Shown one piece after another: positions 1 through 5,956 of a stretch of DNA of 10,705 nucleotides (position 1 is its first letter; every line of letters starts with the position of its first letter). A program made the position numbers and the translations under genes. The notes under the pieces were generated by a model. It worked only from the letters and a program-made list of their open reading frames with translations, did not search any database and was not told the DNA's origin. Source of the DNA: Phycisphaerae bacterium (GTDB lineage: Bacteria > Planctomycetota > Phycisphaerae > Sedimentisphaerales > SM23-30); assembly GCA_021736565.1 (NCBI GenBank), contig JAIPFO010000092.1, forward strand, positions 1 through 10,705. Reading direction: 5' to 3'.

Positions 1-6
1 GGGTGA

Positions 7-1230
7 TTATTTTATTTTGCCCGCCAGCTGGACGATGTTCAGGATGACTTGGACGGATTTTAGCATGGACGGGATGGGGATGAATTCAAAGGGGCCGTGG
101 AAGTTATGGCCGCCGGTAAACACATTGGGGCAGGGGAGTCCATCGTAGGACAGTCGGGCGCCGTCGGTGCCGCCCCTGATGGCTTTGATATTTGGTTTTA
201 CGTCGGCGTCAAGCATGGCCTGCCTGGCGATGTCAATGATATGCATGACCGGCTCGATCTTTTGTCGCATGTTGAAATACTGGTCGGTGATTTCCAGTTC
301 CACTATTTCTTTCTGGTATTCCAGGTTGATCAGTTTGACCACTGCCTGCAGCAGTGTTTTCTTTTCGGCAAACTTCTCAAAGCTATGGTCGCGGATCAGT
401 AATTGTATTTCGGCTGTTTCTATATTTCCGTTCAATGAAAGCAGGTGATAAAAGCCTTCGTACTTTTCGGTGTGCTCCGGGCGCTGTGCTGGCGGCAGCA
501 TGCTGATGAGTTTATTGGCCACCAGTATTGCATTGATCATTTTGTTTTTGGCCGTCCCGGGGTGAACGCTTCTGCCCTGGATTTTTATTTTTGCTTCGGC
601 GGCGTTAAAGTTCTCGAACTCCAGCTCTCCTATTTCACCGCCGTCCAGCGTGTAGGCGAAGTCGGCCGCAAACTTTTTCACGTCGAAATGGTCGGTGCCT
701 TTGCCGACTTCTTCATCGGGGGTAAAGGCCAGGCGGATCTTTCCATGCTGAATGTCGGATGAATTCAACAGGATCTCAGCGGCGGTTACAATTTCCGCCA
801 CGCCGGCTTTGTCGTCGGCGCCCAGCAGCGTAGTGCCGTCGGCGGTGATAATATCCTGGCCCTGGTACTTTAATATTTCAGGAAACTCTTTGGGGTCGAT
901 GGTGACGCCGTTCTTTAGCGTGACCGGCTGGCCATCGTAATTCTCCTGGATTATCGGATTGACGTTCTCGCCGGAAAAATCAGGGCTGGTATCCACATGG
1001 GCAATCAGGCCAACGACCGGGGCGTTTTTGACGCCGTTGGCGGGAATGGTGGCGGTGACATACCCATAGTTGTCCATTTCAACATCATTGAGCCCGATCG
1101 CCTTGAGCTCTAGAACCAGTTTCTTCATGAAAACCAGCTGCCGGTCGGTACTTGGATAGGTTTTGCTTTCCGGATCGGACGTGGTGTATTGCTTCGCATA
1201 TGAGATAAATCGTTTTACTACTGTTTCCAT
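7..1230 (-). CDS. pepT: Peptidase T (tripeptide aminopeptidase), M20 family
   Basis: A 407-residue protein of full family length. PepT is a cytoplasmic di-zinc aminopeptidase that removes the N-terminal residue from tripeptides. The expected metal and catalytic residues are visible: His78 and Asp80 in AHVDTSPD, Asp140 in LLGADDKAG, the Glu173-Glu174 pair in TPDEEVGKG, Asp196 in TLDGGEIGE, and His378 in GGHNFHGP. These numbers match those known for the E. coli enzyme to within one residue. The lid/dimerisation domain lies at about residues 208-320, and the substrate-binding IRGGTDGARLS segment at 351-361. The start at 1230 begins the standard family N-terminus (VVKRFISYAKQYTTSD); the ribosome site before it is weak. 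The gene is divergent from everything else in the window and separated by 720 nt, so it is probably its own unit. A link to the neighbouring beta-lysine/ATP-grasp operon, for example peptide turnover, is only speculation. Confidence 0.96.
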   Translation of the reverse strand: METVVKRFISYAKQYTTSDPESKTYPSTDRQLVFMKKLVLELKAIGLNDVEMDNYGYVTATIPANGVKNAPVVGLIAHVDTSPDFSGENVNPIIQENYDGQPVTLKNGVTIDPKEFPEILKYQGQDIITADGTTLLGADDKAGVAEIVTAAEILLNSSDIQHGKIRLAFTPDEEVGKGTDHFDVKKFAADFAYTLDGGEIGELEFENFNAAEAKIKIQGRSVHPGTAKNKMINAILVANKLISMLPPAQRPEHTEKYEGFYHLLSLNGNIETAEIQLLIRDHSFEKFAEKKTLLQAVVKLINLEYQKEIVELEITDQYFNMRQKIEPVMHIIDIARQAMLDADVKPNIKAIRGGTDGARLSYDGLPCPNVFTGGHNFHGPFEFIPIPSMLKSVQVILNIVQLAGKIK

Positions 1231-1317
1231 GTGTATTTTCCGTTAAGATACCTTTGTTAAAGTCGTTTTGTGTTTCCTATATCGCAGGGTTGGCCGTCTG
1301 TTGGCGTTCGAGTTGAA

Positions 1318-1345
1318 ATTATAACGGATCGGCCTAAAAACGCAA
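1318..1345 (-). promoter_or_regulatory. Candidate pepT promoter
   Basis: Read on the minus strand, a perfect TATAAT -10 box (1323-1318) lies 16 bp downstream of a partial -35 box TTGCGT (1345-1340). It would give a leader of about 80 nt before the pepT start at 1230. The -35 box matches the consensus poorly, so this is a consensus-based guess. Confidence 0.35.
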
Positions 1346-1384
1346 TACTATTTGCCCTCTGATGGGTGGTGTTTCGGTTATGAG

Positions 1385-1442
1385 AACCAGGGAGCCATTC
1401 TACAATTTTCTACGGGGCGTGTTCCCGGTGACCTCCCTGGTT
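1385..1442. repeat. 10-bp inverted repeat with a 38-nt centre
   Basis: AACCAGGGAG (1385-1394) is exactly complementary to CTCCCTGGTT (1433-1442). The 38-nt centre has a further short GGG/CCC pairing option. There is no T-run, so it is not a standard terminator. It could be a structured RNA, a protein-binding site or chance. Confidence 0.4.
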
Positions 1443-1554
1443 TATTCTGACCGGACGGCAAGATGTAAACCTCCCGGGCTGAGTGTCAAGGTTTCGATCG
1501 TTTTAGGTTATTGTCTTTCGATGCACGGCCAGGATGGTCGGCCCAAATAAGGAT

Positions 1555-1708
1555 CTGAGACAGTCTGAGAAAGAGTCTGAGAAAGGGACACTTCATTTTA
1601 GGCGATTTTAGGCGTGAGAAAGGACGTGAGAAAGGGACACTCTATTTTAGACGATTTTAGACGCATTTTAGACTTCAGAAGGGGGCATATTATTTTAGAC
1701 TTTCTCAC
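1555..1708. repeat. Degenerate repeat cluster, about 48-49 nt period
   Basis: The 14-mer GAGAAAGGGACACT occurs exactly at 1579-1592 and 1628-1641. Each copy is followed by tandem ATTTTAGGCG or ATTTTAGACG units. A third, diverged copy (CAGAAGGGGGCAT, then ATTTTAGAC) runs from 1676 to 1700, which gives periods of 49 and 48 nt. Shorter fragments flank these, such as GTCTGAGAAAG at about 1563-1583 and GTGAGAAAGG at 1614-1623. The cluster ends with CTTTCTCAC (1700-1708), the inverted complement of GTGAGAAAG (1626-1634). Inverted ends and internal decay suggest a remnant of a REP-like or MITE-like non-coding mobile repeat. No transposase is present in the window. Confidence 0.7.
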
Positions 1709-1743
1709 CTTGCAAGGTTGAGCCTTTTGTTTTCTTTAAGACA

Positions 1744-1787
1744 GCGTCCTTTAACGGCCAGGGGCGTCGTAAAGGCGGACGCCCCTG
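1744..1787. promoter_or_regulatory. Strong hairpin with a competing alternative stem
   Basis: CAGGGGCGTC (1759-1768) pairs perfectly with GACGCCCCTG (1778-1787) around a 9-nt loop. An upstream segment GCGTCC (1744-1749) is complementary to GGACGC (1777-1782), and TTTA (1750-1753) to TAAA (1770-1773), so a second, mutually exclusive stem can form. There is no T-run after the hairpin, so it is not a typical intrinsic terminator. It could be a leader RNA, an attenuator-like switch or part of a mobile repeat. The function is unknown. Confidence 0.45.
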
Positions 1788-1897
1788 CTGATCCTGTAAG
1801 TACTTTATTGACAATTACTTACATTATTCATAGTTCAACATGGCGCAGTTTCCTAAATTATTATTTTAAGAAAATGAAAAAAAAATTAATGATTTTA

Positions 1898-1926
1898 TTG
1901 ACTATTGGTTCATCACTGACTATATA
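1898..1926 (+). promoter_or_regulatory. Likely TetR-gene promoter
   Basis: TTGACT (1898-1903, five of six consensus positions) and TATATA (1921-1926, four of six) are separated by an ideal 17 bp. They follow an A-rich tract (1871-1890) that could act as an UP element. The -10 box lies inside the 14-bp palindrome. Transcription would start near 1933, giving a very short leader before the ATG at 1951. A second perfect -35-like TTGACA at 1808-1813 has no good -10 partner. Confidence 0.5.
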
Positions 1927-1949
1927 GTCATTAATGACCACACAGTCAG
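1917..1949. promoter_or_regulatory. Candidate TetR operator (14-bp palindrome and flanking half-sites)
   Basis: TGACTATATAGTCA at 1917-1930 is a perfect 14-bp palindrome covering the predicted -10 box. The half-site recurs: TGACTAT at 1899-1905, and ACAGTCAG at 1942-1949, which pairs with CTGACT at 1916-1921. TetR-family genes commonly bind palindromes in their own promoters, so autorepression is a reasonable inference. No matching copy was seen upstream of the aminomutase gene. Confidence 0.55.
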
Positions 1950-1950
1950 C

Positions 1951-2625
1951 ATGAGTACAATTATAATTATGAATAAATCAGTAGTAAAAGATAATGGTAT
2001 TGACCGATCCCCGAGAAAGGCCTCTAGCCGGACTGAAAAGCGGGTCGCCAAAACCCAAAAGAAGCTATTAAAAGCGGCGTTGGAAGTTTTCAGCGAGTAC
2101 GGCGTTGACGCGACGACCATTGATGATATTACACAGAGGGCTGACCTGGGCAAGGGGACTTTTTACCGCCATTTCAGCAATAAGTCTGAAATTATGACCT
2201 ACCTGGTGGACCAGGCGATTGAAAAGTTGATCGAGAAGCTTGCGGTTCTGGAGAGCACAGCGACGATCGAAGAGGCTTTGGAATTTATTATTAATGTGCA
2301 CTACTGTTTCTTCCTGGAGAATCAGGAAGAGTTTATATTACTGTTTCAGGGACGACTTTTTTTGAAACTTGATCGGCGGATCACCGAGCAGATGGAAGGG
2401 CCGTTCAATCGATACTTCGAAGCCATCGAAAAATTGCTGGCGCCTTATGTCCGAGAAAAGATGGATATATTGCGGATTCGACGATTTGCCTGTGCCGTGG
2501 CAGGATTTGTGTTTGGCTTCTTTTCCTTCTCAATGATCGGAATGGATTTCGAAGAAATCGAAAACGGGATCAAACCATTGCGCCAAAGTTTTGTGAAAAG
2601 TCTATCTTCCTTCTGGACTCACTAA
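1951..2625 (+). CDS. TetR/AcrR-family transcriptional regulator
   Basis: A 224-residue protein of normal TetR-family size. The N-terminal DNA-binding domain covers about residues 30-80. It starts with KTQKKLLKAALEVFSEYG, and the recognition helix region is DLGKGTFYRHFSNKSE, a classic TetR pattern. The rest is an alpha-helical ligand-binding and dimerisation domain with no specific signature, so the ligand is unknown. No clear ribosome site precedes ATG 1951; an in-frame ATG at 1969 (residue 7) is an equally possible start. It lies 146 nt upstream of the aminomutase operon on the same strand, has an operator-like palindrome at its own promoter, and is the natural candidate regulator of that operon. 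Family assignment is firm; the target is inferred. Confidence 0.92.
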   Translation: MSTIIIMNKSVVKDNGIDRSPRKASSRTEKRVAKTQKKLLKAALEVFSEYGVDATTIDDITQRADLGKGTFYRHFSNKSEIMTYLVDQAIEKLIEKLAVLESTATIEEALEFIINVHYCFFLENQEEFILLFQGRLFLKLDRRITEQMEGPFNRYFEAIEKLLAPYVREKMDILRIRRFACAVAGFVFGFFSFSMIGMDFEEIENGIKPLRQSFVKSLSSFWTH

Positions 2626-2753
2626 CATATTATTAACCACTATTGACGCCAGGGTCCATTCCGGCGTGGCGGGATTTGATGGGTATTGCCCGCATCTTAA
2701 GACCGATATCTCGCTCCAAAGTTGACTGTTGAGATGACGATCACTCTTAGAAC

Positions 2754-2766
2754 AGAAAGGGACACT
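2754..2766 (+). promoter_or_regulatory. Aminomutase ribosome-binding region identical to the upstream repeat core
   Basis: AGAAAGGGACACT at 2754-2766 supplies the purine-rich ribosome site (AAAGGG, ending 10 nt before ATG 2772). It is identical over 13 nt to the repeat core at 1580-1592 and 1629-1641. A weak promoter may lie just upstream (TTGACT 2722-2727, 17 nt, TCTTAG 2745-2750), but its -10 box is poor. Confidence 0.45.
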
Positions 2767-2771
2767 GAAAA

Positions 2772-4151
2772 ATGTTGCAGCCGAATTTATTTACCCCTTC
2801 CGAAGGGCTCACCGAAGAACAATCCTCTGAGCCTCCCAGTATACTGAGGTCGGCCTCAAAGCCGTCCTCACCCAAAAAAGAAAACACAAAGGGCCCCCTT
2901 GATAAAAGAATGAGTCAGTGGAACGACTGGCGGTGGCAGGTCCGTAATCGTATCCGGTCGCTGGATCATCTCTCGAAGTATGTGCCGTCGTTGCAAAACC
3001 GGGGTGAACTGTTAAAGGTCATAGAGAAATACCCGATGGCGATCACCCCCTATTATGCATCGATCATTCAGCAGGCGGATCTGTCTGACCCGGTTTTCAG
3101 GATGAGCGTTCCGAACATTCAGGAGCTGTTTGACCCGCCCTGTCTTTCGGATGACCCGTTGGAGGAACATCAGGATATGCCGGTACCGGGACTGGTACAT
3201 CGGTATCGTGACCGCGCACTTTTGATCGCCACGACCATGTGCTCGATGTACTGTCGTCATTGTACGCGAAAGCGAATCGCGGGTACCCGGGAGACCGCGA
3301 TTTCAGGTCACCGGATGCGTCAGGTGCAGGAGTACCTGTTCAATCATCCGGAGATTTCCGACGTGATCGTCTCAGGGGGCGACCCGCTGACGATGTCCGA
3401 TACGGCGATTGAAACGGTGCTGAGCATGCTTCGGTCGGTGCCGTCCGTGCAGGTCATTCGTATCGGGACCCGGGTGCCGGTGGTCCTGCCGATGCGTATT
3501 ACTGACAAATTAGTCACCCTACTGAAAAAATATCACCCGCTCTGGATCAACACGCACTTTAATCATCCGAACGAGATAACCGCGGAAGCGCGGATGGCCT
3601 GCGCTAAACTGGCCGATGCCGGGATCCCCCTGGGCAATCAGACGGTGTTGCTTCGCGGGGTCAATGATAACCCGCGGGTCATCGAAGAACTATGCCGCCG
3701 GTTGATCAGCACCCGCGTTCGCCCCTATTACCTCTACCAGTGTGATCTAGTTCGCGGGGTCGAGCATTTTCGCACGTCCATCCGCAAGGGGATGGAGATC
3801 ATGGAATATCTCCGCGGGCGTATCAGCGGAATTGCCATCCCCACCTTCGTGGTGGATGCCCCGCACGGCGGGGGTAAGATCCCGGTTCTACCGACCTATG
3901 TCGTTTCGATGAGCCCGACACACACGGTCTTGCGGAACTATGAAGGGTTACTGGTCAGTTATCCGGAACCGGGTGTGGAGATGATGCCCACAGTCGAGAC
4001 CGTGGTGGATGGTGAGCCAGGGGTCTGGGAACTGGCGACCGGCAAGGCTGACGCTATTATTCCGGCACAGACACAACGCATGGAACGGCGTCAGAAGAAC
4101 CAGGATACCCGTGTGGTCTCATCGTCAGCCCGTTATTTGTTTGATGCATAG
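2772..4151 (+). CDS. kamA: Lysine 2,3-aminomutase-type radical SAM enzyme (KamA family)
   Basis: A 459-residue protein. The family moves an amino group from the alpha to the beta carbon using a [4Fe-4S] cluster, S-adenosylmethionine and PLP. Visible residues are Cys157, Cys161 and Cys164 (CSMYCRHC) for the cluster, Arg166, SGGDPL at 201-206, Asp325 (YQCDL), Asp362 (VVDAP) and the PLP lysine Lys369 (HGGGK). All lie exactly 32 residues beyond the known positions in the Clostridium subterminale enzyme (125/129/132, 134, 293, 330, 337), so the core aligns without gaps. The two aspartates bind the lysine side-chain amine in that enzyme, whereas glutamate aminomutases differ there; lysine as substrate is therefore likely. 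The first 46 residues are polar and rich in Pro and Ser, and Met47 is an alternative start. The C-terminus lacks the cysteines that bind structural zinc in the clostridial protein. First gene of the five-gene operon, 38 nt before the next. Confidence 0.93.
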   Translation: MLQPNLFTPSEGLTEEQSSEPPSILRSASKPSSPKKENTKGPLDKRMSQWNDWRWQVRNRIRSLDHLSKYVPSLQNRGELLKVIEKYPMAITPYYASIIQQADLSDPVFRMSVPNIQELFDPPCLSDDPLEEHQDMPVPGLVHRYRDRALLIATTMCSMYCRHCTRKRIAGTRETAISGHRMRQVQEYLFNHPEISDVIVSGGDPLTMSDTAIETVLSMLRSVPSVQVIRIGTRVPVVLPMRITDKLVTLLKKYHPLWINTHFNHPNEITAEARMACAKLADAGIPLGNQTVLLRGVNDNPRVIEELCRRLISTRVRPYYLYQCDLVRGVEHFRTSIRKGMEIMEYLRGRISGIAIPTFVVDAPHGGGKIPVLPTYVVSMSPTHTVLRNYEGLLVSYPEPGVEMMPTVETVVDGEPGVWELATGKADAIIPAQTQRMERRQKNQDTRVVSSSARYLFDA

Positions 4152-4189
4152 AATATCAGTCAGGAAAGAGCTCCACAAGGAAACATAGC

Positions 4190-5956
4190 ATGATTCGAAT
4201 TACCCGTGTCCATAGAACCGTATTACCGATCGAGAAAGAGCGTATCGCCCAGGTCCAGGAGATTTTTCGTCAAAACTTCGAAGAATTAGCGGAATATGCC
4301 GAAAAAATTCCTGACCTTCTGGAGAATCCCATCAAGTACGGCTATACGACTGTACTGCTGGTCAGCGAGACATCACTGGGGCGTGTGACGGGATTTTCGC
4401 TGTTTATCATTTTTGCGAATGTGCGAAGTGCGGTGCTGGATTTCATCGCGGTTCGGCGTGACATTCGCGGCGGCGGCACCGGAAGTGTCTTGTATGAGGC
4501 CACACGGGATTATCTCAAGGAGATGAATTGCCTGGGACTCTACCTGGAAGCATTACCGGATGATGCGACGGTGGTGAAAGACGCGGCGATTCTCAAAGAA
4601 AATCAACAGCGTCTGCGTTTTTATGAGTCGTATGGTGTGCGTCCGATCATCAATACCGCCTATGAAACGCCCATCGACGATTCGGCGGCCCCGCATCTAC
4701 TCTATGACGCCCTGGATCGCAATTCGCCGCTTCGTCGGTCACAATGCCGTGCGGTCATTCGAACGATCCTGATCAAAAAATACAGTCATCTTGTCTCGGC
4801 GGAGTATATAGAACAGGTTGCCGGGTCGGTGACCGATGATCCGGTGAAGATTCGTGAGCCGAAATACATCAAGAAGGAACTCCCCCCGTCCCAGAATTAT
4901 CGTGACCGGCTAGAGAAGACCTTTCTGATGGTCTGCGGGTCCGCTCATGAAGTGCATCATGTTCATGAGCGGGGTTATGTGGAGCGTCCGGCGCGTGTTA
5001 AGGCGATTCAGGCGACCCTACAAAAAACCACTTTGTTTGAGTCGATACAGCCCCGGCATTTCGGTCAGGAACATATCCTGGCGGTCCACGATGCCGATTT
5101 TGTACGCTACCTCAAGGCGGTCTGCCTGAAATTGCATAGCACACGACCGGTCTATCCGTATGTCTTTCCGATCCGGCGTCCGGAACGGCGTCCTCATGAC
5201 CTGGCGGTCCGCGCGGGATATTATTGCATTGATACCTTTACGCCGTTGGATCATAATGCTTATAATGCCGCTAAGAGCGCTGTCGATGTCGCTTTGACAT
5301 CGGCCCAACATATCCTTACCGGGCGTCGTCTTGCCTACGCGCTGTGCCGCCCGCCCGGTCATCACGCTGAGCGGAAGTCTTTTGGCGGTTTTTGTTATTT
5401 TAACAATGCGGCAATAGCCGCGCAGTTTTTATCCCGCCATGGCAACGTTGCCACCCTGGACCTCGACTTTCATCACGGTAACGGCACACAGGAGATCTTT
5501 TATGGGCGCAATGATGTTTTGACCGTTTCAATTCACGGTCATCCCAATGTTGCCTATCCCTATTTTTCAGGATTTGCCGATGAAGTGGGCCAGGACGCCG
5601 GCAAGGGATATAATATAAATTATTGTCTCCAGGAAAACGCCGGGGCAGAGAAATACCTGGCGACCCTTGAAAAAGCCCTGGGGCAGATTCGTAAGTTTGT
5701 CCCGATGTTTTTGGTGGTCAGCCTGGGCTTTGACACGATGAAAGGTGACCCAACCGGTTCGTTTGCGTTGATGCCAGAGGCGATGAAAAAGATCGGGATT
5801 GCCTTGGCCTTAATGAATTTGCCCACCCTGGTGGTGCAGGAGGGCGGGTATAGTTTGAGAAATCTCAAGACCGGCTCGACCGCGATGTTCAATGGGTTCG
5901 CGGATGTCGTCCGGCAAAAAGTAATCGCGAATCAAACAGTAAAGGATAAAAAATGA
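4190..5956 (+). CDS. GNAT acetyltransferase fused to acetylpolyamine-amidohydrolase/HDAC-type deacetylase
   Basis: A 588-residue two-domain protein. Residues about 1-175 form a GNAT-like domain with a beta strand followed by the acetyl-CoA loop (RRDIRGGGTGSVLYE, about 89-103) and a late RLRFYESYGV segment. Residues about 245-580 form an arginase-fold zinc deacylase: RPPGHH at 387-392, GGFCYFNN at 399-406, zinc ligands Asp426 and His428 in LDLDFHHGNGTQ, the third ligand Asp515 in LGFDTMKGDP, and catalytic Tyr554 in EGGY. All catalytic residues are intact. The RAGYYCIDTFTP segment (341-352) resembles acetylpolyamine amidohydrolases rather than eukaryotic histone deacetylases. A good ribosome site (AAGGA, 8 nt spacer) supports ATG 4190. 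It likely adds or removes acetyl groups on small amines; in this operon beta-lysine or a beta-lysyl peptide is the natural candidate, which is an inference. Its end overlaps the next gene by 4 nt. Confidence 0.9.
   Translation: MIRITRVHRTVLPIEKERIAQVQEIFRQNFEELAEYAEKIPDLLENPIKYGYTTVLLVSETSLGRVTGFSLFIIFANVRSAVLDFIAVRRDIRGGGTGSVLYEATRDYLKEMNCLGLYLEALPDDATVVKDAAILKENQQRLRFYESYGVRPIINTAYETPIDDSAAPHLLYDALDRNSPLRRSQCRAVIRTILIKKYSHLVSAEYIEQVAGSVTDDPVKIREPKYIKKELPPSQNYRDRLEKTFLMVCGSAHEVHHVHERGYVERPARVKAIQATLQKTTLFESIQPRHFGQEHILAVHDADFVRYLKAVCLKLHSTRPVYPYVFPIRRPERRPHDLAVRAGYYCIDTFTPLDHNAYNAAKSAVDVALTSAQHILTGRRLAYALCRPPGHHAERKSFGGFCYFNNAAIAAQFLSRHGNVATLDLDFHHGNGTQEIFYGRNDVLTVSIHGHPNVAYPYFSGFADEVGQDAGKGYNINYCLQENAGAEKYLATLEKALGQIRKFVPMFLVVSLGFDTMKGDPTGSFALMPEAMKKIGIALALMNLPTLVVQEGGYSLRNLKTGSTAMFNGFADVVRQKVIANQTVKDKK

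Larger units (their letters stand above)
1231..1950. other. 720-nt non-coding interval between pepT and the TetR gene
   Basis: I find no convincing gene here. Two open frames (1362-1550 and 1718-1927, plus strand) have no ribosome site, no recognisable domain and unconvincing composition. From left to right the interval holds the candidate pepT promoter, a 10-bp inverted repeat (1385-1442), a repeat cluster built on GAGAAAGGGACACT and ATTTTAG(A/G)C (about 1555-1708), a strong hairpin with an alternative partner (1744-1787), and a strongly A/T-rich stretch (about 1800-1950) with the likely TetR promoter. The composition shifts sharply from mixed to A/T-rich after about 1800. Confidence 0.7.

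Noticed and set aside
1362..1550. 62-codon open frame in the pepT-TetR interval
   Set aside because: No ribosome site, no recognisable domain, and it contains the 10-bp inverted repeat. Probably chance.
1579..1700. CRISPR array
   Set aside because: Only three degenerate units, with low-complexity repeated material between them rather than unique spacers, and no cas genes.
1718..1927. 69-codon open frame upstream of the TetR gene
   Set aside because: It runs through the strong hairpin and the predicted TetR promoter and palindrome, and its sequence looks non-coding.
2646..2667. Terminator after the TetR gene
   Set aside because: Only a 5-bp stem (ACGCC/GGCGT) with a 12-nt loop and no T-run; too weak to call.
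2772..4151. EpmB-type (elongation factor P) lysine aminomutase
   Set aside because: At 459 residues it is much longer than EpmB (about 340) and matches full-length lysine 2,3-aminomutase; no epmA or efp gene is nearby.
4190..5956. Eukaryote-like histone deacetylase acting on chromatin proteins
   Set aside because: Motifs around residues 341-352 and the operon context fit the acetylpolyamine-amidohydrolase group acting on small amines.
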